Part shown: positions 1 to 7,966 of the stretch, piece by piece
Layout: every line of letters starts with the position of its first letter
Position numbering within the stretch: the first letter of the stretch is position 1
Source of the DNA: Alistipes sp.
GTDB taxonomy: Bacteria; Bacteroidota; Bacteroidia; Bacteroidales; Rikenellaceae
NCBI GenBank assembly: GCA_017503575.1
Contig: JAFVSV010000044.1
Coordinates: forward strand, 1 to 34,012
Reading direction: 5' to 3'
DNA length: 34,012 nt
The notes under the pieces: model-generated
The model's input: the letters and a program-made list of their open reading frames with translations, nothing else
What the model was told of the DNA's origin: nothing
The model's database searches: none
Position numbers and translations under genes: made by a program

Positions 1-1
1 G

Positions 2-415
2 CAGAGCGTACCCCTCTACTCGATTGAGGGCACAGCAGGTATAGTACCCATCTTCCAGAACGAGAACGCAGTGAAGCCCGTCAGCCACATCCATATTCCC
101 AACCTCCCGAAGTGCGATGGCGCGATATATGTGGTAGGCGACTCGATGTACCCCTTGCTGAAGAGTGGAGACATCATCCTCTACAAGCAGCTCAACGACG
201 TGCGCGACGTCTTTTGGGGCGACATGTACCTACTCTCGATAGATATAGATGGTGAGGAGTACATCACCGTCAAGTATGTACAGAAATCGGAGCACGAGGG
301 ATACGTTAAGCTCGTGAGCCAGAACCAGCACCACGCCGACAAGGAGGTGGCCATAGAGCGTATACGCGCCATAGCACTTATCAAGGCGTCGGTGAGAATG
401 CACACCATAGGTTAG
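2..415 (+). CDS. S24/LexA-like peptidase-domain transcriptional regulator, C-terminal part (5' end outside window)
   Basis: The reading frame is open from base 2, so the gene starts upstream of the window; the first in-window start codon (GTG at 71) is internal. About 137 residues are visible. They form a LexA/UmuD/CI-type S24 domain: the motif GDSMYPLLKSGD carries the expected catalytic serine, and the lysine in YITVKYVQK is the expected general base. The N-terminal residues VPLYSIEGTAG resemble the linker of Bacteroidales HTH-XRE repressors with a fused S24 domain. Such proteins self-cleave or bind DNA as repressors, often of stress or phage genes. The DNA-binding half is not seen, so its target is unknown. 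The MFS gene begins 31 bp downstream with no clear promoter between, so the two may be co-transcribed. Family call firm, role uncertain. Confidence 0.8.
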   Translation, partial: QSVPLYSIEGTAGIVPIFQNENAVKPVSHIHIPNLPKCDGAIYVVGDSMYPLLKSGDIILYKQLNDVRDVFWGDMYLLSIDIDGEEYITVKYVQKSEHEGYVKLVSQNQHHADKEVAIERIRAIALIKASVRMHTIG

Positions 416-446
416 CGGTAGACAATAATATATATAGTATAAAAAT

Positions 447-1655
447 ATGACAACGCCTAAAGATAGACTCTGGACACGCGACTACATATTCGTATGTCTC
501 GCGGCATTCCTTATGTCATTCTCGTTCTTCATCCTCGTACCCACACTACCCTTCTATCTCGCCAAGACCTTCCACATAGGGCAGTCGATGGTGGGTGTTG
601 TCCTCTCGTGCTATGTCATAGCGGTGCTCAGTGTGCGTCCCATGGCAGGCTTCGTGGCAGATGCCTTGCCGCGCAAGAGGGTATATATCATCTCCTACGC
701 ACTCTTCGTAGCCACATTCCTCGGCTACTTTGCCATCACAGCATCGTTAGCGATGTTCATCCTGCTACGCATAGTCCACGGTTTCAGCTTCGGTATGCTC
801 ACCACGGCGGGCAACACGCTTGTCATAGACGTGATGCCCTCGTCGCGCCGTGGCGAGGGTCTCGGCTACTATGGCGTAACAAACAACCTCGCAATGGCCT
901 TTAGTCCTATGGCAGGACTCTTCATCGTCGGCACGGGTGACTACATGCTACTCTTTGCCACCTCGCTCGTCACAGGCAGCATCGGTCTCATCCTCGGTAG
1001 CATGGTGCGCGTGCCTCGCCGCGAGCTTCAACCATTAGGCGAGTTCAAGCTTTCGGCAGACCGCTTCTTCCTCAAGGAGGGCATACGCGCATGTATCGCC
1101 TTCTTCCTATTGGCCATACCCTATGGCATGACCTCAAGCTATATGGCGCAATATGCCCTCGAGTCGGGCATCACACATAGCGCTGGCCTCTTTTTCACAG
1201 TCATGGCGGCGGGACTTATCACATCGCGCCTGCACTCTGGCAAGCGTGTCGACCGAGGCTACATCACCGAAACGATACGCACAGGTATATGTATAGCCTT
1301 CTTCGGAGCATTAGGCGAGGCACTGCTACACACGGCCTCCGGCATAGATATCACCGCAGGATATATCCTCTACTTCGCCACAGCCTTCCTCTTCGGCTAC
1401 GGCTACGGCACGATGTTCCCCGCCTACAACACCCTCTTTATCAATCTCGCGCCCAACTCTCGGCGCGCCACAGCAAATGCTACATACCTAACGGGATGGG
1501 ACGTAGGTATCGGCTGCGGCATGCTCTTTGGCGGCTATCTCGCAGAGTGGGGCTATGAGTATTGCTACGGTTTAGGGGCAGCACTTGTGCTTATCGCACT
1601 GTTGTTCTTCATTAAGGTCGTAACACCCCACTTCCACGCGCACAAAGTAAGATAG
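447..1655 (+). CDS. Major facilitator superfamily (MFS) transporter
   Basis: This 402-residue protein has about twelve hydrophobic segments in two halves, the usual MFS size and layout. A motif-A-like loop, GFVADALPRKR, lies between the second and third segments, as in drug and sugar-phosphate antiporters. The N-terminus is short and cytoplasmic, with no signal peptide. MFS proteins move small solutes across the inner membrane using the proton gradient. The general look is that of an arabinose-efflux/multidrug-type exporter, but the substrate cannot be read from the sequence. The start at ATG 447 follows an AT-rich stretch (ataatatatatagtat), which is typical for this phylum in place of a Shine-Dalgarno. 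It lies 31 bp behind an S24-type regulator, which could control it. Confidence 0.85.
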   Translation: MTTPKDRLWTRDYIFVCLAAFLMSFSFFILVPTLPFYLAKTFHIGQSMVGVVLSCYVIAVLSVRPMAGFVADALPRKRVYIISYALFVATFLGYFAITASLAMFILLRIVHGFSFGMLTTAGNTLVIDVMPSSRRGEGLGYYGVTNNLAMAFSPMAGLFIVGTGDYMLLFATSLVTGSIGLILGSMVRVPRRELQPLGEFKLSADRFFLKEGIRACIAFFLLAIPYGMTSSYMAQYALESGITHSAGLFFTVMAAGLITSRLHSGKRVDRGYITETIRTGICIAFFGALGEALLHTASGIDITAGYILYFATAFLFGYGYGTMFPAYNTLFINLAPNSRRATANATYLTGWDVGIGCGMLFGGYLAEWGYEYCYGLGAALVLIALLFFIKVVTPHFHAHKVR

Positions 1656-1700
1656 CACGATGAAGATTGAAAGATAAGCAGGCGTCGCCCGCACCCAAAA

Positions 1701-1711
1701 GGCGGAGCGCC
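1701..1711 (+). other. Small GC-rich hairpin in the MFS-ric spacer
   Basis: The spacer at 1656-1756 holds two short GC-rich inverted repeats, GGC/GCC near 1681 and GGCG-gag-CGCC at 1701-1711, each followed by CCGCA. No clear T-run follows, so it is a weak terminator at best. The GCCCGCA wording recurs in other spacers of this window (6492-6507 and 31226-31242). Confidence 0.3.
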
Positions 1712-1756
1712 CGCATCGTCAATCAGTTTCACCTATATCGAGATAAAAATTTCCGA

Positions 1757-1787
1757 TTTGCAGTATCACATATTTGCCCTATATTTG
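1757..1787 (+). promoter_or_regulatory. Promoter of ric (Bacteroidota type)
   Basis: TTTG at 1757-1760, a 19-bp spacer, and TATATTTG at 1780-1787 match the -33/-7 consensus of the Bacteroidota primary sigma factor exactly. The predicted transcript starts about 1792, roughly 30 nt before the ric ATG. Confidence 0.8.
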
Positions 1788-1822
1788 CAGACGATAAAGT
1801 TAAATAATAGAGCAATAAAAAT

Positions 1823-2551
1823 ATGGATACCAACATCAGATTAAGAAGCGTAAGTGAGATTGTAAACGAGAACTTCGCAACAGCCAAGATATTCAAAGCG
1901 CACCACATAGACTTTTGCTGTGGGGGCCATGCACAGCTACATGAGGCGTGCCGCATAGCGGATGCCGACGTCGAGGAGGTGATTGCCGAGATTGAGCGCA
2001 CCAAGGAGCGCAGCAAGGAGGCGATACCCTTTGACACATGGCCCACTGACCTACTGATAGATTATGTTCTAAAGATACACCATCGCCGCATACGCGCCAA
2101 TGGCCCAGGCCTACTCGACCTTATCCGCAAGGTGGAACGCGCTCATGGCACGTCACATCCTGAGCTTAAGGAGCTTATCGAGCTCTTTGAGTACTCGTTA
2201 GCCGACCTCGAAGAGCATCTACAAAAGGAGGAGCAGATACTATTCCCCTACTGCTACAAGCTAATCGAGTCACAGGAACAAGGGGGCGAGTATCAGCCTA
2301 TGCACTGCGGCACGGTGGCAAACCCCATACGCGTAATGCTTCGCGAGCATAACGACGAGGGCATACGCTACAAGTATATCCGCAACCTTATGAACGACTT
2401 TCGCGTGCCAGAGGATGCCTGCAATAGTTACCGTCTGATGCTCTGCGAGTTGGAAGAGTTTATGGATGCACTCTTCGAGCATATACACATCGAGAATAAC
2501 ATTCTCTTCCCACGCTTCGTGGAGCTTGAGGCAGCGTGTGTAAGAAGGTAG
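1823..2551 (+). CDS. ric: Iron-sulfur cluster repair di-iron protein (Ric/ScdA/YtfE family)
   Basis: The 242 residues match the Ric/ScdA layout. An N-terminal ScdA_N region (about 1-60) contains the signature DFCCGG near residue 33. A hemerythrin-like four-helix domain follows, with histidines and glutamates in the motifs IHHRRIR, EEHLQKEEQILFP, LREHNDEG and FEHIHIENNILFP, which would bind a non-haem di-iron centre. Family members repair Fe-S clusters damaged by nitric oxide or oxygen. That suits an anaerobe depending on Fe-S enzymes such as NifJ, encoded directly downstream, though nifJ has its own promoter. The gene has its own perfect promoter and a hairpin terminator, so it is probably monocistronic. 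Length is normal for the family. Confidence 0.92.
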   Translation: MDTNIRLRSVSEIVNENFATAKIFKAHHIDFCCGGHAQLHEACRIADADVEEVIAEIERTKERSKEAIPFDTWPTDLLIDYVLKIHHRRIRANGPGLLDLIRKVERAHGTSHPELKELIELFEYSLADLEEHLQKEEQILFPYCYKLIESQEQGGEYQPMHCGTVANPIRVMLREHNDEGIRYKYIRNLMNDFRVPEDACNSYRLMLCELEEFMDALFEHIHIENNILFPRFVELEAACVRR

Positions 2552-2589
2552 CCATATAGCATAAACAGCAATTTTAGCCATAGTAAACA

Positions 2590-2634
2590 GATGAGGATGT
2601 CACCCAAAATTTGGGGCATCCTCGTCGCATTTTG
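2590..2634 (+). terminator. Intrinsic terminator after ric
   Basis: A 10-bp stem (2590-2599 with 2617-2626, one G-U pair) has an inner CCC/GGG extension and is followed by GCATTTT. It lies 38 bp after the ric stop codon. Confidence 0.65.
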
Positions 2635-2731
2635 GCCTGTTAGCAAATTAACACAAATAAGTGATTTTGACCAATTTTGAAGTGTTAAAAAGTTAACAAC
2701 GAAAATGCTATGATATTTCGCTTGAATTGTG

Positions 2732-2739
2732 TAACTTTG
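2732..2739 (+). promoter_or_regulatory. -7 promoter element of nifJ
   Basis: TAACTTTG fits TAnnTTTG. No good -33 TTTG lies 19-21 bp upstream (the sequence there is TATG). The predicted start near 2745 gives a leader of about 145 nt before the nifJ ATG at 2890. Confidence 0.6.
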
Positions 2740-2763
2740 CACCCGATTTTTGCGATAATTGGA

Positions 2764-2799
2764 GCCGCATTGTCACTAAAGTGACTAATAGTCTGCGGC
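2764..2799 (+). ncRNA. Structured 5' leader hairpins of nifJ
   Basis: An outer stem GCCGCA (2764-2769) pairs with TGCGGC (2794-2799). Inside it, GTCAC (2772-2776) can pair with GTGAC (2781-2785) around TAAA. Alternatively GACT (2783-2786) can pair with AGTC (2790-2793) around AAT. The two inner hairpins share bases and exclude each other. No known riboswitch class was recognised. Confidence 0.4.
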
Positions 2800-2889
2800 A
2801 AAGGGCGAGCTATGGCGCGGAAGTTGGGTCGTAGCATCGTAAGCAAAAAAATAGGTAGAAAACGTAAATTTTACAATAAGCGATTATAT

Positions 2890-5800
2890 ATGGCAGAGAA
2901 GAAATTTATCACATGTGATGGCAACTACGCCGCAGCACATATCGCGTATATGTTCTCGGAGGTGGCAGCCATCTACCCTATCACCCCATCGTCAACAATG
3001 GCAGAGCTCGTTGATGAGTGGTCAGCACAGGGTAAGAAGAATATCCTTGGTGACACCGTTAAGGTGGTGGAGATGCAGTCAGAGGCTGGCGCAGCAGGCG
3101 CCGTACACGGCTCATTGCAGAGCGGTGCACTAACATCGACATTCACAGCTTCGCAGGGTCTCCTACTTATGGTGCCCAACATGTATAAGATTGCTGGCGA
3201 GTTGCTCCCAGGTGTGTTCCATGTATCGGCACGAGCTCTCGCAGCGCAGTCACTATCTATCTTCGGCGACCATCAGGATGTGATGGCAGTACGCCAGACA
3301 GGCTTCGCTATGCTCGCCACATCATCTGTACAGGAGGTTATGGACCTCGCAGGTGTGGCTCACATCGTAGCCCTCAAGGCCCGCATACCATTCGTACACT
3401 TCTTCGATGGCTTCCGCACATCGCACGAGATACAGAAGATTGAGCTTATCGACGAGGCATCACTCGGCGCTATGTTCGACCGTGAGGCATTGCGCGACTT
3501 CCGCATGCGTGCCCTCAACCCCGAGCGCCCCGTGACACGCGGTACAGCACAGAACCCCGATATCTACTTCCAGACACGCGAGGCCTCGAACAAGTTCTAC
3601 AACGCTGTGCCCGACATGGTGGCAGAGACAATGGCCGAGATATCGAAGATCACAGGTCGCGAGTACAAGCCATTCACCTACTATGGTGACCCCGAGGCAG
3701 AGCATATCATCATCGCCATGGGCTCGGTGACCGAGACCGTAAAGGAGTGTGTAGACTACCTACGCACACAGGGTAATAAGGTGGGTGTCATCACCGTCCA
3801 CCTCTATCGTCCATTCTCTGCGAAGTACCTCTTCAATGTGCTTCCAGCAACCGTAAAGCGCATCACCGTCCTCGACCGCACCAAGGAGCCAGGCGCTAAC
3901 GGCGAACCACTATTGCTCGACATCCGCGACGCCTTCTACGATTGCGAGAATCGTCCTATGATCATCGGTGGCCGCTACGGTCTATCATCAAAGGACACTA
4001 CACCTGCGCAGATGCTCGCCGTATTTGCCAACATGGAGCTCGACACCCCCAAGAACCACTTTACCGTGGGTATCAACGACGATGTTACGATGCTCTCATT
4101 GCCCGTAGGCAAGGAGGTATCGATGGCAAAGGAGGGCACCTTCGAGGCGTTGTTCTTCGGTCTTGGCTCGGATGGTACGGTAGGTGCTAACAAGAACTCT
4201 ATCAAGATTATCGGTGGCTCGACAAACAAGTATTGTCAGGCCTACTTCTCATACGACTCGAAGAAGTCGGGCGGTTACACATCGTCGCACCTTCGCTTCG
4301 GTGATAACCCAATCACATCGCCATACTTGGTTACGACACCCGACTTCGTGGCATGCCACGTTCCATCGTATGTCGACAAATATGACGTACTCAAGGGTTT
4401 GAAGCGTGGTGGCTCATTCCTTCTCAACTCGGTGAACGATGCAGAGACAACATGCCGCACACTCCCAGCGCACATGAAGTCATACCTCGCAAAGAAGGGT
4501 ATCAACTTCTACATCATCAACGCTACGAAGATTGCCGAGGAGCTCGGCTTGGGCTCGCGCACCAACACCATCATGCAGGCAGCATTCTTCAAGATTGCCG
4601 ACATCATTCCTATCGAGAAGGCTGTCGAGGAGATGAAGAAGGCTATCTACAAGTCGTATGGCAACAAGGGTGAGGATATCGTTAATATGAATTACGCCGC
4701 CGTAGATGCTGGTTGCGACGCAGTAATCAAGGTCGAGGTACCTGCCGAGTGGGCAAATATCGAGGCAGTGGCTGTGGAGCACGAGACAAAGAGCGATGTT
4801 CCAGCCTTCGTACGCAACGTCTGCGAGCCTATCGACGCCCTCAAGGGTGACCTTCTCCCCGTATCGGCATTCAACGGCCGCGAGGATGGCACATGGGATA
4901 ATGGCACTGCAGCATACGAGAAGCGAGGCATCGCTACGGCTGTGCCACAGTGGAAGATAGAGAACTGTATCCAGTGTAACCAGTGTGCATACGTCTGTCC
5001 TCACGCTGCCATCCGCCCATTCCTCGCCACCGAGGAGCAGGCCGCAGCATCGGGCGTAGAGTGGAAGCAGGGTCTTGGCGAGACCAAGAGCCTCAAGTTC
5101 CGCATCCAGATATCGCCACTCGACTGTACAGGCTGTAACAACTGTGTTGACGTATGTCCCGCAAAGGAGAAGGCTCTCGTGATGCGTCCATTGGCAGAGC
5201 AGCTTCCAGAGGCCAAGAACTGGGAGTACATCACCAAGAATATCGGCTACACCGAGCATGTCGACAAGACCAAGTCTGTTAAGAACTTGCAGTTCACACA
5301 GCCATTGTTCGAGTTCTCGGGTGCATGTGCCGGCTGTGGTGAGACACCATATATCAAGACTATCACACAGCTCTTTGGCGACCGCATGATGGTTGCTAAC
5401 GCTACGGGCTGTACCTCTATCTACTCGGGTTCAGCACCTTCAACACCATACTGCACAAACGCTAAGGGTCAGGGTCCCGCATGGGCAAACTCACTCTTCG
5501 AGGATAACGCCGAGTTCGGTCTCGGTATGCGTATCGGTGTCGAGAAGGTACGCCAGGGCCTCGAGGATGTAATGCGCAAGGCTATCGCCGAGTGCTCATG
5601 CTGCTCGGAGGAGCTCAAGGGCGTTATGCAGGAGTGGATTGACGCTCGTCACCTCGCTGCCAAGTCGGCAGAGGTCACAGCACGCCTATTGCCTCTGGTT
5701 GAGGCTTGCGACTGCAGCTACTGCAAGACCATCCTCGACTATAAGGATTGGCTTGTTAAGAAGTCACAGTGGATCATCGGTGGTGACGGCTGGGGCTATG

Positions 5801-6414
5801 ACATCGGCTTTGGCGGTGTTGACCACGTCTTGGCATCTGGCGAGGATGTGAATATCCTTATCGTCGACACCGAGGTATACTCAAATACTGGTGGTCAGTC
5901 TTCAAAGTCGACACCTGTGGGCGCTGTTGCCAAGTTCGCCTCGGCAGGTAAGCGCATCCGCAAGAAGGATATCGGTGCTATCGCCATGACCTACGGCTAT
6001 GTATATGTAGCACAGGTATCTATCGGTGCATCGCAGCAGCAGCTCTTCAACGTCTTGAAGGAGGCTGAGGCATATCCAGGTCCATCACTCATCATCGCCT
6101 ACTCGCCATGTATCAACCACGGCATTAAGGGTGGCATGACACGCACACAGAGCGTCGGCAAGCAGGCTGTTGAGTGCGGCTACTGGCACTTGTGGCACTA
6201 CAACCCACAGCTCGAGGCTGAGGGTAAGAACCCATTTGTCCTCGACTCAAAGGAGCCCGATTGGTCGAAGTTCCGCGACTTCTTGATGAAGGAGGTGCGC
6301 TACACTTCGCTTAAGAAGGCCTTCCCAGCAGAGGCAGAGCAGCTCTTCGAGGCTGCCGAGGAGAACGCTAAGTGGCGCTACCAGAGCTACGTTAAGCGCA
6401 GCAAGATGGAGTAG
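2890..6414 (+). CDS. nifJ: Pyruvate:ferredoxin (flavodoxin) oxidoreductase, single-chain
   Basis: The 1174-residue enzyme decarboxylates pyruvate to acetyl-CoA and CO2 and passes electrons to ferredoxin or flavodoxin in the cytoplasm. Domain order is typical: the pyruvate-binding N-terminus (AIYPITPSSTMAE), the central gamma domain, and a two-[4Fe-4S] ferredoxin domain with CIQCNQCAYVCP from residue 693 and CTGCNNCVDVC from 746. The C-terminal thiamine-diphosphate domain has CAGCGETPY at 813 and GDGWGYDIG near 966. ATG 2890 is preferred because family members begin MA..KKFITCDGN. An in-frame ATG at 2812 would add 26 very basic residues that overlap the structured leader. Codon use is strongly biased, as in highly expressed genes. 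NfnAB, encoded later in the window, can use the reduced ferredoxin. Confidence 0.97.
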   Translation: MAEKKFITCDGNYAAAHIAYMFSEVAAIYPITPSSTMAELVDEWSAQGKKNILGDTVKVVEMQSEAGAAGAVHGSLQSGALTSTFTASQGLLLMVPNMYKIAGELLPGVFHVSARALAAQSLSIFGDHQDVMAVRQTGFAMLATSSVQEVMDLAGVAHIVALKARIPFVHFFDGFRTSHEIQKIELIDEASLGAMFDREALRDFRMRALNPERPVTRGTAQNPDIYFQTREASNKFYNAVPDMVAETMAEISKITGREYKPFTYYGDPEAEHIIIAMGSVTETVKECVDYLRTQGNKVGVITVHLYRPFSAKYLFNVLPATVKRITVLDRTKEPGANGEPLLLDIRDAFYDCENRPMIIGGRYGLSSKDTTPAQMLAVFANMELDTPKNHFTVGINDDVTMLSLPVGKEVSMAKEGTFEALFFGLGSDGTVGANKNSIKIIGGSTNKYCQAYFSYDSKKSGGYTSSHLRFGDNPITSPYLVTTPDFVACHVPSYVDKYDVLKGLKRGGSFLLNSVNDAETTCRTLPAHMKSYLAKKGINFYIINATKIAEELGLGSRTNTIMQAAFFKIADIIPIEKAVEEMKKAIYKSYGNKGEDIVNMNYAAVDAGCDAVIKVEVPAEWANIEAVAVEHETKSDVPAFVRNVCEPIDALKGDLLPVSAFNGREDGTWDNGTAAYEKRGIATAVPQWKIENCIQCNQCAYVCPHAAIRPFLATEEQAAASGVEWKQGLGETKSLKFRIQISPLDCTGCNNCVDVCPAKEKALVMRPLAEQLPEAKNWEYITKNIGYTEHVDKTKSVKNLQFTQPLFEFSGACAGCGETPYIKTITQLFGDRMMVANATGCTSIYSGSAPSTPYCTNAKGQGPAWANSLFEDNAEFGLGMRIGVEKVRQGLEDVMRKAIAECSCCSEELKGVMQEWIDARHLAAKSAEVTARLLPLVEACDCSYCKTILDYKDWLVKKSQWIIGGDGWGYDIGFGGVDHVLASGEDVNILIVDTEVYSNTGGQSSKSTPVGAVAKFASAGKRIRKKDIGAIAMTYGYVYVAQVSIGASQQQLFNVLKEAEAYPGPSLIIAYSPCINHGIKGGMTRTQSVGKQAVECGYWHLWHYNPQLEAEGKNPFVLDSKEPDWSKFRDFLMKEVRYTSLKKAFPAEAEQLFEAAEENAKWRYQSYVKRSKME

Positions 6415-6439
6415 CATCAAGGTGTACATATACGATGAT

Positions 6440-6475
6440 ATAGGGCGTTGTCGCGGACAACGCCCTATTTTCTTA
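6440..6475 (+). terminator. Intrinsic terminator after nifJ (recurring hairpin type)
   Basis: A perfect 13-bp stem (6440-6452 with 6456-6468) closes on the loop GCG and runs into TTTTCTT. The core GGGCGTTGTC/GACAACGCCC recurs after the outer-membrane barrel gene (24004-24036) and after the S9 peptidase (33792-33818). Confidence 0.9.
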
Positions 6476-6491
6476 TCAATTAGAGATATTT

Positions 6492-6517
6492 GCGGGCTGG
6501 AGCCCGCTTTTAATTTT
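6492..6517 (+). terminator. Second terminator-like hairpin after nifJ
   Basis: GCGGGCT (6492-6498) pairs with AGCCCGC (6501-6507) and is followed by TTTTAATTTT. It stands about 25 bp behind the main terminator and belongs to the GCGGGC/GCCCGC repeat family of this window. Confidence 0.5.
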
Positions 6518-6780
6518 ACCCGTCATACCGAGGAGGGGCAACCGTGACGATATTTGGAGCACGACACTCTATGCCCCGACGTGGGCATCTACCGCTGTTT
6601 CGTAGCGGTACAGAGCGCAACGAGTATAACAACCGTCTACGGGTGTAACTCTTCACGATGAACGGTATAATGAGTTACTATGAGTGTTGCGATTGGTTGC
6701 TACGGCATTGCCAATTGCTCTCTGCTAATTACTAATTGCTTATTGAAGAGTCACCCAAGTGGCGCGGGTATTAACGAAAG
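6518..6780. other. Non-coding spacer between nifJ and the fimbrillin-like genes
   Basis: No gene is supported here. The stretch contains small inverted repeats (for example CTACCGCTgtttcgtAGCGGTA near 6589-6610) and, at about 6705-6747, a run built from the words GCTAAT/ATTAGC and CAATT. Similar runs occur at 12452-12500 and 31188-31225. Confidence 0.4.
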
Positions 6781-6809
6781 AGGAGCCTTGAAACAACATC
6801 AAGACTCCT
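6781..6809 (-). terminator. Terminator of the distal fimbrillin-like gene
   Basis: AGGAG (6781-6785) pairs with CTCCT (6805-6809) and CTTGA (6787-6791) with TCAAG (6799-6803), around one C-A mismatch. Read on the minus strand it lies about 33 nt after the stop and runs into CTCTTTCGTT. Confidence 0.55.
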
Positions 6810-6841
6810 ATCGTATAACAATCACTAATTAGTTACAGCGT

Positions 6842-7795
6842 TTAATCCATTAGAACACCATCGTTCGCCTTATTATAATCAATGCGTGGGGACTCAACAA
6901 CTATCTTTCCACCAGTGAGTATCTCACCCTTAATGGTGGTAATAGTATTGCGCTTTACACTAATACCCTCAATGGTGTACTCTTGATTTATTATAGCCGT
7001 CTGTCCCTCATCCTCATAGAAGGCAAATGTAAGTTTTATATTATCGTCTTCAGCGAAAAAATAGTCGCTAAAAAGTGTGCAGCTATTAACTGTATCGTTA
7101 GTGTATGTGTCTAAATTATATGTGTGACTCTTATTCTCGAGTGATGCTTGAACTGCAAAGCCAGTCACAGCATTAAATGCTGTGCGATGAGGGGTAGTAT
7201 AGGTTACTCTACCCGAAATAGGGATAACTGATGTCTTATCTCTATCTGTTGCTACGATGCGGAGCTTGGCAAAGGGGCGGGTGAGGTCGACGATGACGTT
7301 GCCACCTGTGAAGTTCTCTTTGATTGTGAAGCCAGTGAATGCGTCGCGACTCTCATCCATGGCGTTCCACTCGCCACGAAGGGTGATGTTGCTAAGGTCG
7401 GTTGTGTCGTAGTGGTTGTCAATATCCTTCTTGCCCTCGGTTACGACATCAGCCCACACCACAAAACGGTAGTCGCGGTTGGGAATGAGCTCAGGGGTAA
7501 ACTCCACGTTAGGTTCGTCGCTGTATGCTACATGCTTGGTTGTAGCCACGTCGTCCATGTATATCTGCATGATATATCGCATAGTCACATTGTCATTGTC
7601 ACTACCCAATATACCATTAGCGAATACGCCCTCGGCACTATCTACGCCTGCAGCACGCGTCTCGTCTACCGAGACTCGAATAGATGTCCTTATCGGCGCG
7701 TTGACCGACACATCCAGCTGCCCATTGTCGTTGGGCTCTTTGTCGCATCCTGCCAGCGCTACTGATAGTGTTAATATGGCAAATAGCTTTCTCAT
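6842..7795 (-). CDS. Fimbrillin-like surface lipoprotein (probably DUF6562 family), distal copy
   Basis: With the start at ATG 7795 the protein has 317 residues and begins with a lipoprotein signal: a short basic N-terminus, a hydrophobic stretch, and the lipobox ALAGC with Cys17. An upstream in-frame start at 7819 would put eight extra residues before the signal peptide and is less likely. The body is beta-rich. It shares many landmarks with the next gene: RYIMQIY, LIPNRDYRFVVWADVV, HYDTTDLSNITL, MDESRDAFTG, RPFAKLRI and a C-terminal KRNTITTIKG. These features fit the fimbrillin-like lipoproteins of Bacteroidales, which are anchored in the outer membrane and sometimes assembled into fimbriae. 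No function can be assigned. It is probably transcribed with its upstream paralogue. Confidence 0.75.
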   Translation of the reverse strand: MRKLFAILTLSVALAGCDKEPNDNGQLDVSVNAPIRTSIRVSVDETRAAGVDSAEGVFANGILGSDNDNVTMRYIMQIYMDDVATTKHVAYSDEPNVEFTPELIPNRDYRFVVWADVVTEGKKDIDNHYDTTDLSNITLRGEWNAMDESRDAFTGFTIKENFTGGNVIVDLTRPFAKLRIVATDRDKTSVIPISGRVTYTTPHRTAFNAVTGFAVQASLENKSHTYNLDTYTNDTVNSCTLFSDYFFAEDDNIKLTFAFYEDEGQTAIINQEYTIEGISVKRNTITTIKGEILTGGKIVVESPRIDYNKANDGVLMD

Positions 7796-7892
7796 TATCT
7801 TGTTGTTCAGAGTCGTCAAGAACGTTTTTCTTGGTTATAGACATACGCTGCCTACGGCGTTGTGGGCACGCGCCCGAAAGAGAGTTATAGAG

Positions 7893-7925
7893 CTGGGTGG
7901 TAGGGTGTAGCCGCCTACCACCCAG
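7893..7925 (-). terminator. Strong hairpin between the two fimbrillin-like genes
   Basis: A perfect 12-bp stem (7893-7904 with 7914-7925; loop of 9) lies 41 bp after the stop of the upstream gene on the minus strand. No good T-run follows (CTCTATAACTCTCTTT), so it may be a partial terminator or an mRNA-stabilising hairpin that lowers expression of the distal copy. Confidence 0.55.
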
Positions 7926-7966
7926 AGTCTATATTAGAGAATTAGTATCTATGTATACCTGGAATA

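Noticed and set aside
2812..2889. N-terminal extension of NifJ from ATG 2812
   Set aside because: Family members begin near MA..KKFITCDGN, matching ATG 2890. The extension lies over a structured leader and is implausibly basic, so it was left out of the CDS and mentioned only as a finding.
4480..5259. Minus-strand ORF of 259 codons opposite nifJ
   Set aside because: Antisense shadow of a highly codon-biased gene; no motif, no promoter and no start context.
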